A stretch of 64,000 nt of DNA from Chitinophagales bacterium. GTDB taxonomy: Bacteria > Bacteroidota > Bacteroidia > Chitinophagales > JADIYW01. Below the pieces are notes generated by a model that ran no database searches, was not told the DNA's origin, and saw nothing but the letters and a program-made list of their open reading frames with translations. A program made the position numbers and the translations under genes. Position 1 is the first letter of the stretch. Every line of letters begins with the position of its first letter. Of the stretch, positions 19,098 to 27,687 are shown piece by piece. The stretch lies in the NCBI GenBank assembly GCA_020636535.1, contig JACJXT010000011.1, positions 1,798,001-1,862,000 of the forward strand. Direction: 5' to 3'.

Positions 19098-19874
19098 TCA
19101 TTCTTCTAATACAGATTGAATAAATTGTTGAATATCTTTTTCTATATTTTCTGAATTTTCTATTGCTTTAACAAAAGCACTTCCTATAATAGCTCCTTGT
19201 GCATACTTTGTAGCAAAATTAAACGATGCTTTGTCTTTAATGCCAAAACCAATTACAATAGGATTTTTTAATTGCATTTGTTGCAATCGATTGAAATATT
19301 GCTCTTGTTCTTGTTGAAAATCAACACTTCCACCAGTAATAGTGTGTGTAGAAACTGCATAAATAAATGCATCAGATAGAGTATCAATTTTTCTAATTCT
19401 ATCTTCAGAAGTTTGTGGTGTTATCAAAAAGATATTCTGAATTTTGTACTGTTTGAATAAATCTTGATACTCTGTTTCATATTCATACATTGGTAAATCA
19501 GGAATAATAATACCATCTATACCACAATTAGCTGCAGCCTTTAAAAAATTTTCTATACCAAATTGCAACACAGGATTTAAGTATCCCATTAAAACTAAAG
19601 GCATATTTATAGTATTTCTGATATTTTCCAACTGCTCAAATAACAATTTGATAGTCATTCCATTATCTATTGCTACTTTATTTGATTCTTGAATAATTGG
19701 TCCATCTGCTGTTGGATCAGAAAAAGGCATTCCGATTTCTACAAAATCAACACCATTTTGTTGTAAACTACTTAAAATCAATGGCAAACTATCTTGATTT
19801 GGAAATCCAGCTGTACAAAAAATACTCAATCGCTTTTTGTCTTTATCTTGAAAAATGTTTTGTAATCTATTCAT
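19098..19874 (-). CDS. trpA: Tryptophan synthase alpha chain
   Basis: 258 residues, a TIM barrel. It cleaves indole-3-glycerol phosphate and passes indole to TrpB. Catalytic Glu is in FVEIGMPFSDP (about residue 46) and catalytic Asp in DPTADGPIIQ (about 57). Phosphate-binding segments are present in IVIGFGIKDKASF and GAIIGSAFVKAIE. The start codon overlaps the trpB stop by one base (TAATG), a normal arrangement for translational coupling of the two subunits. The 3' end abuts repeat A, copy 1. Confidence 0.97.
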   Translation of the reverse strand: MNRLQNIFQDKDKKRLSIFCTAGFPNQDSLPLILSSLQQNGVDFVEIGMPFSDPTADGPIIQESNKVAIDNGMTIKLLFEQLENIRNTINMPLVLMGYLNPVLQFGIENFLKAAANCGIDGIIIPDLPMYEYETEYQDLFKQYKIQNIFLITPQTSEDRIRKIDTLSDAFIYAVSTHTITGGSVDFQQEQEQYFNRLQQMQLKNPIVIGFGIKDKASFNFATKYAQGAIIGSAFVKAIENSENIEKDIQQFIQSVLEE

Positions 19875-21055
19875 TATAAATTTAGTTCTCTGATGTAAGT
19901 ATCCATATCTTTATCGCCTCTACCAGAAAGATTAACGACTACTACATCGCTTTGTTTAAAATTAATTTGTTTAAGAGCTGCTAAAGCATGAGCTGACTCT
20001 AAAGCTGGAATAATACCTTCTAGCTGTGTTAGCTGTAAAGCCGCTTGAACTGCTTCATTGTCTGTAGCTGAAAGGAACTTAGCTCTACCTGTAGCAAATA
20101 AATTAGCATGAATTGGACCAATTCCAGGATAATCTAATCCAGCAGAAATAGAATGAGGTTCAACCACCTGACCATCTTCCGTTTGCATAAACAGCGTTTT
20201 ACTTGCGTGTAATACACCCATTCTGCCTAATTGTGTTGTAGCAGCACTTTTTCCAGAATGCACGCCTAATCCAGCAGCTTCTACCGCAACTAATTGTACT
20301 GCTTCATCATTTAAGTAATGATAAAATGCACCAGCAGCATTGCTTCCACCTCCAACACAAGCTATAATATAGTTAGGATTTTCGTTGCCAGTTTGTTTGA
20401 GCAATTGCGTCTTCATTTCCTTAGAAATCACAGATTGAAATCTTGCTACCATATCTGGAAATGGATGTGGTCCAACCACAGAACCAATAATATAATGCGT
20501 ATCATTTGGATTAGCAATCCAATCTCTCATAGCTTCGTTAGTAGCATCTTTAAGTGTTTTACTTCCACTTGTAGCAGGACAAACTTCTGCTCCTAACATT
20601 TTCATTCTCTTAACATTAGGTGATTGTCTTTCAATATCTACTTCACCCATATATACAATACATTGCAAACCCATTAAAGCACAAACTGTAGCTGTAGCCA
20701 CACCATGTTGACCAGCACCAGTTTCTGCAATAATTCGTTTTTTACCAATGCGTTGAGCTAATAATATCTGTCCGATTGTATTATTAATTTTATGAGCACC
20801 TGTATGACATAAATCTTCGCGTTTGAGATAAATATTGGTATTGAATGCTTTGCTAAGTCTCTTTGCAAGATATAAAGGTGTTGGTCTGCCTACATAATGC
20901 TCTAATAAATCGTTAAATTCCTTTTGAAATGCTTCTTCTTGAATGATATTTAAATAGACCTTTTGTAGCTCTTCTATATTTTTGTGCAACATTTCTGGAA
21001 TAAATGCACCACCAAAATCGCCATAATAACCTCTATTGTCCACTAAATAATTCAT
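19874..21055 (-). CDS. trpB: Tryptophan synthase beta chain
   Basis: 393 residues, the usual TrpB1 length. This PLP enzyme condenses indole with serine. The PLP lysine is in HTGAHKINNTIGQ (about residue 88). The phosphate loop GGGSNAAG is at about 232, and ETGAGQHGVATA is typical of TrpB1. The N-terminal YGDFGGAFIPEML is also canonical. It starts 4 bases after trpF and overlaps trpA by one base, so trpF-trpB-trpA form one operon. trpE, trpG, trpD and trpC are not in the window. Confidence 0.98.
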   Translation of the reverse strand: MNYLVDNRGYYGDFGGAFIPEMLHKNIEELQKVYLNIIQEEAFQKEFNDLLEHYVGRPTPLYLAKRLSKAFNTNIYLKREDLCHTGAHKINNTIGQILLAQRIGKKRIIAETGAGQHGVATATVCALMGLQCIVYMGEVDIERQSPNVKRMKMLGAEVCPATSGSKTLKDATNEAMRDWIANPNDTHYIIGSVVGPHPFPDMVARFQSVISKEMKTQLLKQTGNENPNYIIACVGGGSNAAGAFYHYLNDEAVQLVAVEAAGLGVHSGKSAATTQLGRMGVLHASKTLFMQTEDGQVVEPHSISAGLDYPGIGPIHANLFATGRAKFLSATDNEAVQAALQLTQLEGIIPALESAHALAALKQINFKQSDVVVVNLSGRGDKDMDTYIRELNL

Positions 21056-21058
21056 TGC

Positions 21059-21673
21059 TTACATTTTATGTGTTAACTCTATAACTGTTTTACATTTTTC
21101 AATATCTTTTAAAGCTGGTTCTATTTCTAATTTGCTATTAAAGTCTAAAGCATAAATATTGGTATTTCCTAATAATTCTTCGATATAAGGAATATCAATT
21201 TGATCTAAACCTCCACTTAAAAAATATGGCTTTATTCCATTGTATTCCTTTAATTTATACCAAGAAAATTTTTCGCCAGTACCTCCATATTGTTGTGATT
21301 TATTATCAAACAAAACAAAATCTATAAATGGTAAATAATCATCAATAACAGTAAAATCAAAATTATCATCAATGCCAAATGCTTTAATAATTTTAATATC
21401 AAATAGCTTTAATTCTTCGCAATATTCAGGAGCTTCGTCGCCATGTAATTGAATATAGTCTAAGTTATTTTGAGTTGCTATTTTAATGATATTTTTAATA
21501 TCTTCATTGACAAAAACGCCTACTTTTTTAATGTTTGAAGGTATTGTTACCGGAATTTCTGTAATATATCTTTTTGATTTAGGATAGAATATAAATCCCA
21601 TAAAATCTGGTTGTAGTTTTACAACTGCTTCAATATTAGCTGCCTCTCTCATGCCACAAATTTTTACTTTCAT
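21059..21673 (-). CDS. trpF: Phosphoribosylanthranilate isomerase
   Basis: 204 residues. It converts N-(5'-phosphoribosyl)anthranilate to CdRP. The catalytic Cys is in MKVKICGMR (residue 5) and the catalytic Asp in FVLFDNKSQQYGGTGEKFSW. The phosphate site reads YFLSGGLDQIDI. It heads the visible trpF-B-A operon. Upstream is an intergenic region of 427 bases with repeat A copy 2 and then the terminator of the giant secreted-protein gene. The rest of the trp pathway is therefore encoded elsewhere. Confidence 0.96.
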   Translation of the reverse strand: MKVKICGMREAANIEAVVKLQPDFMGFIFYPKSKRYITEIPVTIPSNIKKVGVFVNEDIKNIIKIATQNNLDYIQLHGDEAPEYCEELKLFDIKIIKAFGIDDNFDFTVIDDYLPFIDFVLFDNKSQQYGGTGEKFSWYKLKEYNGIKPYFLSGGLDQIDIPYIEELLGNTNIYALDFNSKLEIEPALKDIEKCKTVIELTHKM

Positions 21674-21744
21674 CTTTTTATAGTCAAATGTGTACCTTAA
21701 AATATATTTTTGAAACTTCGAAAGAAAAAAATCTAGTTTAGTTT

Positions 21745-21926
21745 GTATTAACTTTTGTCTTGATACAAAAGTTACAAAAAATCAAGACTTCAATAAATTC
21801 TTCACGCTAAAACTAAATAAAAAAACTACAAATCTTGAAACTCGTTCCGAAATAAATATTCGGAACTCAAACAACAATATTTGTTAACGCTTTTTTGTCT
21901 GTTTTCGCTAAATTTATTGAAGGTCG
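21745..21926 (+). repeat. Structured dispersed repeat A, copy 2
   Basis: Second copy of the element at 18921-19097, same orientation, placed just upstream of trpF so that the two copies bracket trpFBA. Hairpins: TAACTTTTGT (21749-21758) with ACAAAAGTTA (21765-21774); GTTCCGAA (21844-21851) with TTCGGAAC (21859-21866); CAATAAATT (21791-21799) with AATTTATTG (21911-21919). The rest of the 21674-22100 gap holds only AT-rich sequence and the terminator at 22042-22072. Confidence 0.85.
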
Positions 21927-22041
21927 CTAAATCAATTATTACGAAGTCTAACAAACAATTTATGGTAAAAATAAAAAAAAATGCAGTATACTTTTAAAGT
22001 TTTAAAAAAGTAGCAATTAGTTAATGTGTTTATATAAAACA

Positions 22042-22072
22042 AAAAAGGACGATAATTAATATCGTCCTTTTT
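22042..22072 (-). terminator. Terminator after the giant glycine-rich protein gene
   Basis: GGACGAT (22047-22053) pairs with ATCGTCC (22061-22067). It is flanked by an A-run on one side and a T-run on the other, so it can act in either direction. It lies 29 bases after the stop of the minus-strand gene ending at 22101 and ends the haloperoxidase operon. Confidence 0.85.
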
Positions 22073-22100
22073 GTTTAATTGCATAATATTTATAGCAAAT

Positions 22101-25100
22101 TTAGTCTTTAATAAATTTCTGCTGATAAGTTTTTCCTTCTGAGTCAACTACCTTAATAATATAAGCACCTTTTGCAAACTGAGTTACATTATAATTTAAA
22201 GTATTTAAACCAGTATTTAATGCCTTAGTTTCAAAAATCATTTGTTTACCAAGTACATCAAATATTTGGAATGTTGCATCTTGGTTTACTTTAGAAGATA
22301 CTACAATATTAATATTGTGTGTAGTTGGATTAGGATAAACATTAACTATACCTGTAGAAGAAGAAGCTGACAATGGAATATTAATAATATTACTGTACTT
22401 AAATGTAGCATCTAAATCTATAATTCTTAAACGATAATAGTTATTGCCTATAACTGGTAAGTTATCATATAATAAGTAATTATTTTCTTGATTACTATTT
22501 CCAACTGCATCAACCTCTCCGATGTCAAACCAATTAATACCATCTATACTTTTTTCTACAACAAATTTATCTGTATTAACCTCTGTTGCAGTAACCCAAT
22601 CTAATCTATTTTTATCGCCAACATTTGTACCTGTAAATGAAATTAATTCCACAGGCAATGGTGCTAACCAAGTATACGGATGTATATAGAATGTTGAGAA
22701 AGTATTTATTCCACTAATTGTTGCTGTTACATAAGTTTTTAAATCAGTTCCTGTATATGTAGCAAATGCAGGATGATATACTTCTCCAGGTAAACCAGAA
22801 ATAATACCAGGTTCTGTAAAATTAGGTGTAAAGTCAGAACCTCCAAATGGAAATTTAGAACAAATTAACTCATTCATTACCGCAAATTGGAATTTAGTAC
22901 CTATAGCTCTATTGTATAAAGCATTATATTCATCAATAGTAAAATATAATGTTAAATCTATATCTGAACTATTTTCTGGATGTACTGTCCATCTTCTTGG
23001 TAAAAATGGCTGAATACCATCAGCAAGCGTCATCACGGTCGGCACATCTGCAACTGTTGGTGTACCATAATCTGTATAATACAAATCTACACCTACCTCC
23101 GTAGCTTGTAATTCATCTGTTGGTGTAGAATGGTCATAAATTTTTGCTAAAATTTTACCATTATTATCATAGTAATAATAAGTATTACCATTTCTTACAG
23201 CACAAGTAACAAAATTATCATGATCTGATGCCATATTTGTTGCTGTAATATTTGGTACCGTTACTGGTACATCTGCATATTGAGAACAAGCACCATTGGT
23301 AACAGTCCATCTAAATGTAGCAGAGCCACCTGCTGGAATACCAAGTACCGTTGGATTAGGACATGTTGTACAAGTTGTTGCAGCTGTAACAGCACCACTT
23401 AGCTTAGTCCAAACTCCAGAACCAACACTAGGATTGTTTGCTGTTAATTCTGTAGTTGTTGCAAATGGCAAGTCTCCACAAGTATATTGATTGAATACTG
23501 ATGCTGTAGCCACAACATCTTCATCTGCAATCCAAGACACTTGAGTTGGTTCAGATGGATTACAATCTAATGTACCTGTACAATTATATCTTGCTCTAAT
23601 AAGGTTTGTACCAACAACAGAAGCAAAATTTGGTATTGTTGTAGACCATGCATCTAATGTACCACTAGCATCTTTCCAAGTAATACCATTATCTGTAGAA
23701 TATTGATATTCGTAAGCACATGAACCCGAACCACCTAATGAACCACTAGCAGAGCCAGATAAAGTTAACATACTTCCCTCACATACATTTGCAACATTTG
23801 GCGATTTAGGTAAAGTTGTAGGAGGTTGTGGATCTGGTTTTACCGTAACAAATTGATACTGCGGTATAGACCAACCACAACATTCATCTTTTGTTCGATA
23901 ACGAATTTGATATACCTTATCTACTGTTGTTGTATTATCTAGTGTAATATCGCCTGGATCTTCTACTGTAGAAGTATATACTGGCGTTGGAGTAGTTAAA
24001 CCAGTTATAGTTGCTGGAGAAGATTCTTGAATTGTCCATTCAAATTGTGTTGAACTATTAGGATTATTAGGTGTAGAGGTAAGATTTACAGTTCCTTCAT
24101 TACAAATTTCTAGAGGAGTTACATTAATTACTGGATTATTTCTTGTATCTGTAATTTTAATAAACTTAACATATTCTGATGCCGAATTAAGTATAGTACT
24201 AAACCAACCTGTTGAAGTATAATAAACATATAAATCTTTTGCACCAGACCCATTAGTATTAGAAACTAAACTTGGTGTAACATTATTTATTAAAGTAGCA
24301 CTCATTGTACCTAAATTAAATGCATTTCCACTTAGTTTTGCAATATTAACTTCTGAATTAGTACAACCTAAAGTATATTTTGCAATTTGATTATTAGCAT
24401 CATTGCCTAAGAAAGCACCACTTTGAGTTATGGAAGCAGGTGTTACACCTTGAACATTAACAGACAAACCATAAGCACCGTCTTCACCTCTACCACCAGC
24501 GCCTCCATTTCCTCCTTTACTACCATTACCACCACGACCAACTTCACTAGTACAAGCTGAAGCACCAGCACCGCCATTTCCACCAGCACCACCAGCACCG
24601 CCATTTCCACCATTTCCACCATTTCCTCTTGCACCTGCATTAAAATCACAATTGGTTAAAGTACCAGAACCAGTACCTGCATGGTAAAGACCAAAGGAGC
24701 TACCACCACCAAAGCCACCAAGCCCTCCTGTTCCTCCTTGACCTCCTGTTCCTCCAGAACCACCGCCATTTCCACCGCCATCATTACAAACACACCAACA
24801 ACAATTTTCACCTTGACCGCCACCGCCGCCGCCGCCGGCTCCACCGCCACCACCAGTACCAGCACCACCGTTAGCCGATCTATTTGCAGGAATCCAGAAT
24901 GGACTTGTTGCTGTAGGTGCTGTTAAATAACCAGCAGGATGATTTGGACTTCCAGTGGTACCATTTTGCGTTGAACCATCTTTCGTCGTTGTAGCACCCG
25001 ATGCACTGCCTCCATCTCCGCCATCACAACTTGAACGACCACCACCACCACCGGCAGTTGGATCTCCAGTACGACCACTACCACCATCTCCACCTGTAGA

Positions 25101-27632
25101 TCCAGCTTGACCTGTAGTATAACCTTCAGCGCCACCATTTCCACCTTTTCCACCATTACCTCCTTTTCTTGCACCAGTGCCAGGACCAGTAACAGTCGCC
25201 CCACCTGCACCATTACTTCCATCACAAGAGCCATTTTTTCCTGCATTACCAACATAACCATCTGTACCTTTACTACCTGCAGTACCGTTTGCACCATTAG
25301 TAGCATTACCAACATTCATTTGACATCTTACAAACTCGTAACCTGTTGAATTATAGATATAAGCACCATATATAGTTTGCCCTTTATTTAAATAAGCTCC
25401 TGATACAGTACCTGAAGAACCACCGTTTTTAACATTAAATATAATATCTAATATTTTCCAATTATTTTTTGTATTAGATTCTATACCAATATAATGTCCT
25501 GAGTAATTAGATCCAGAAACTACTAAATTTTCTCTTGAAGAATTAATATTAACAGTTGTTGTAAGGTTATTATTTTTACGCCATTCGCCACCTACTTTTT
25601 CATAATCTCCATCTAAAATTACTCCATCTGAAGGTATAGTTAATTTTGATGTTAGATTGTAAGTACCAGCTGTGATCCTAATATGATTTAAAGATGATGT
25701 TACTTTTGTAAGTGCTGTTGCTATTGTCCTAACTGGATTTGCTGGTGTACCTGCATTGGCATCATTACCATTTACTCCATCTACATAAATATAGCCACAA
25801 GCATTTTCAACTACATTTACGGTGCATGTAGAAGTAGCAGAGCCAGAACAAGAAGGATTATTTACATTTAAAGATACTGTATAAGTACCTGGTGTATTGA
25901 AAGTAATATTTGTACTAGCTCCTGTTGTAGGTGAAATTGTAGCAGCAGGAGAAGTAGACCAAGTATAAGTGTAACCAGTATTTGGTCCTATAGCTGTAAT
26001 GTCTGGAGCTGTTGGTGCAGAAAAAGGTATAGCTGTACCAGCAGAAATTGTAGACCCACAAGCAAAACTTTGTATTGGTGGTGCATACTCAAAATAAGTA
26101 ATTCTAGTACATTCTGAAAAAGTAGAATCATATCTTTGACCAGAAGATGTTGTACTACCAGCACCACTTCTATTATAACCTGCAAGGCGATAAATTCTAG
26201 TACCAGGTGTTTGTGGTGGCGTAAAACACTCACAAACTTCGCCAGGAATATCTGTCCATTTTAAATTTGCACCACAAGCATCACCGGCAGGAGAAGTACC
26301 ATCTGCTACTTGCCATTGGAAGTAAGTTACATTATTGTGTGAAGTTGGACATAAACTTGTAGTTGTACCAGTACATAATAATTGATCTCCAGCACCAGAA
26401 ATTGTACCTAAGGAAGGAGCACCGATTGTCCATCTATATCTGAATTTTAACATCCAGCTTCTATAATCTGAAGTGCTTAAATTTGCTGGAATTTCAAAAT
26501 AGTTATAGGTGTTTGGTGGACTATTACGCCAATTAATATCTAATTTCTCGCCAAAAGTTACAATATCATCTCCGTTAATACAGAAATAAGAAGATGGATC
26601 CCATATAGAAAAACCACTTCCGTCTGGTGTATCATCTGAACCACAATTGAATAAGCTCCAACTATCTTCTTCCCAAAGTAGATATTGAATATCAAAATCT
26701 TCCATATTAGTGTTGGCAGTAGTATAACTTTTAGAAAGTATGTTTACAGGAGACACATTATTCCATTTAGGTTTATTTTGACTTACTTTTATAGCAGTAG
26801 TAGGTAAAGGGGAATATGTACCTGTTAAATTATCTCTTGTTCTAAATTTCAATCTTAAATCCTCATCTCCAGCGAGTCCAGTACCACAACCAAGACCACC
26901 ATCCCAGTCTATATCACTAAAAACGCCAACAAAATCTACAGTTAGATTGATTGGCCCATCTTGATATTTAGGAGAAGCACAAGTAGCTTTGACTGGTGTA
27001 ACCCAATCCCATTGATAAGCAAATACAGCAGCATAACTATTTTCGTCTGCTGGATTTAAAATTACAGGTTGTGTATAGTTTACTTCGCCTTGTTCTCCTC
27101 CTCTAAAGGCGACTGAAGTCCAAGAGCCAAAAGCTCTAAAATCATCACTTTCTGCACCGAATAAACAGCAAGATTCGTAAGACCATAAAGAACCGCCACA
27201 AAGAGAATTAGGACAATCGCTCTCAAATGCTTCGCCTAATAATACTTGAAATTCAGAAGGTACAGAAGTCCCTGAATAAGTTCTATCGAACAAAATATAA
27301 CCATTGCCTTGTAATGATGGTGCATTTTGTGTAGAGTTTAACTGATTAGAACCAGAGTATGTATTCCAATACCTATTATTTCCACCTCGGAAATTAACAT
27401 TAAAACCAGCAGGTGAAGTAACAAAGTTTCCACCTGAACCATCATCTGCACGAACTCTAATATCTTTAATTACATAAGACTGACTGCCTAGTTCTCCACA
27501 GTTAGCATTTGACCATACTTTATGCAACCAAACTCTTAGCCGAATGCGACCATCATTATAGTTTTGTGCCTGCAATATGTTTGCAAAGAAAAGTAACGCT
27601 AGTAAAGTAGTTAATTTGTAAAATTTATTCAT
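22101..27632 (-). CDS. Giant secreted glycine-rich beta-helix protein, T9SS cargo
   Basis: 1843 residues. Signal peptide 1-22 (ends LQAQ). The N-terminal part (about 23-400) has many Cys and Trp residues and is of unknown fold. It is followed by Ig/PKD-like segments, then a DUF1565/right-handed beta-helix region starting YIYVDGVNGNDANAGTPANP (about 612). From about 770 to 1055 it becomes extremely Gly-rich, with GGXGGX runs such as GNGGNGGAGGAGGNGGAGA. The helix sequence resumes in the middle of this stretch (GTLTNCDFNAG). Further Ig-like domains follow, and a type A T9SS sorting domain begins at about 1762 (VNVYPNPTTHNINI). No enzyme motif was found. It is the last gene of a five-gene operon with the haloperoxidase, so a surface scaffold or adhesin role is an inference. 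Confidence 0.9.
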   Translation of the reverse strand: MNKFYKLTTLLALLFFANILQAQNYNDGRIRLRVWLHKVWSNANCGELGSQSYVIKDIRVRADDGSGGNFVTSPAGFNVNFRGGNNRYWNTYSGSNQLNSTQNAPSLQGNGYILFDRTYSGTSVPSEFQVLLGEAFESDCPNSLCGGSLWSYESCCLFGAESDDFRAFGSWTSVAFRGGEQGEVNYTQPVILNPADENSYAAVFAYQWDWVTPVKATCASPKYQDGPINLTVDFVGVFSDIDWDGGLGCGTGLAGDEDLRLKFRTRDNLTGTYSPLPTTAIKVSQNKPKWNNVSPVNILSKSYTTANTNMEDFDIQYLLWEEDSWSLFNCGSDDTPDGSGFSIWDPSSYFCINGDDIVTFGEKLDINWRNSPPNTYNYFEIPANLSTSDYRSWMLKFRYRWTIGAPSLGTISGAGDQLLCTGTTTSLCPTSHNNVTYFQWQVADGTSPAGDACGANLKWTDIPGEVCECFTPPQTPGTRIYRLAGYNRSGAGSTTSSGQRYDSTFSECTRITYFEYAPPIQSFACGSTISAGTAIPFSAPTAPDITAIGPNTGYTYTWSTSPAATISPTTGASTNITFNTPGTYTVSLNVNNPSCSGSATSTCTVNVVENACGYIYVDGVNGNDANAGTPANPVRTIATALTKVTSSLNHIRITAGTYNLTSKLTIPSDGVILDGDYEKVGGEWRKNNNLTTTVNINSSRENLVVSGSNYSGHYIGIESNTKNNWKILDIIFNVKNGGSSGTVSGAYLNKGQTIYGAYIYNSTGYEFVRCQMNVGNATNGANGTAGSKGTDGYVGNAGKNGSCDGSNGAGGATVTGPGTGARKGGNGGKGGNGGAEGYTTGQAGSTGGDGGSGRTGDPTAGGGGGRSSCDGGDGGSASGATTTKDGSTQNGTTGSPNHPAGYLTAPTATSPFWIPANRSANGGAGTGGGGGAGGGGGGGQGENCCWCVCNDGGGNGGGSGGTGGQGGTGGLGGFGGGSSFGLYHAGTGSGTLTNCDFNAGARGNGGNGGNGGAGGAGGNGGAGASACTSEVGRGGNGSKGGNGGAGGRGEDGAYGLSVNVQGVTPASITQSGAFLGNDANNQIAKYTLGCTNSEVNIAKLSGNAFNLGTMSATLINNVTPSLVSNTNGSGAKDLYVYYTSTGWFSTILNSASEYVKFIKITDTRNNPVINVTPLEICNEGTVNLTSTPNNPNSSTQFEWTIQESSPATITGLTTPTPVYTSTVEDPGDITLDNTTTVDKVYQIRYRTKDECCGWSIPQYQFVTVKPDPQPPTTLPKSPNVANVCEGSMLTLSGSASGSLGGSGSCAYEYQYSTDNGITWKDASGTLDAWSTTIPNFASVVGTNLIRARYNCTGTLDCNPSEPTQVSWIADEDVVATASVFNQYTCGDLPFATTTELTANNPSVGSGVWTKLSGAVTAATTCTTCPNPTVLGIPAGGSATFRWTVTNGACSQYADVPVTVPNITATNMASDHDNFVTCAVRNGNTYYYYDNNGKILAKIYDHSTPTDELQATEVGVDLYYTDYGTPTVADVPTVMTLADGIQPFLPRRWTVHPENSSDIDLTLYFTIDEYNALYNRAIGTKFQFAVMNELICSKFPFGGSDFTPNFTEPGIISGLPGEVYHPAFATYTGTDLKTYVTATISGINTFSTFYIHPYTWLAPLPVELISFTGTNVGDKNRLDWVTATEVNTDKFVVEKSIDGINWFDIGEVDAVGNSNQENNYLLYDNLPVIGNNYYRLRIIDLDATFKYSNIINIPLSASSSTGIVNVYPNPTTHNINIVVSSKVNQDATFQIFDVLGKQMIFETKALNTGLNTLNYNVTQFAKGAYIIKVVDSEGKTYQQKFIKD

Positions 27633-27645
27633 GCTTTCTCCTATT
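27633..27645 (-). promoter_or_regulatory. Strong Shine-Dalgarno for the giant glycine-rich protein
   Basis: On the minus strand the sequence TAGGAGAAAGC directly precedes the ATG at 27632. AGGAGA is a strong Shine-Dalgarno match, whereas most genes in this window have only AT-rich leaders, as is usual for Bacteroidota. Confidence 0.6.
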
Positions 27646-27687
27646 TATTAAAATAAAGTTAAGTAAATAATTTTAATTTGCAAATTT

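Noticed and set aside
19098..21673. trpFBA flanked by direct repeats as a composite transposon
   Set aside because: The repeats carry no transposase and no target duplications are visible; recombination between repeats is possible but a transposon is not supported.
21932..22147. 71-residue minus-strand frame after the giant glycine-rich gene
   Set aside because: It overlaps the end of the real gene and the terminator hairpin and has no protein-like features.
24443..25349. Long frames on both strands in the glycine-rich region
   Set aside because: GGN codon bias opens the other frames; the products are low-complexity Val/Leu/Met-rich or Thr/Ser-rich sequences without domains.
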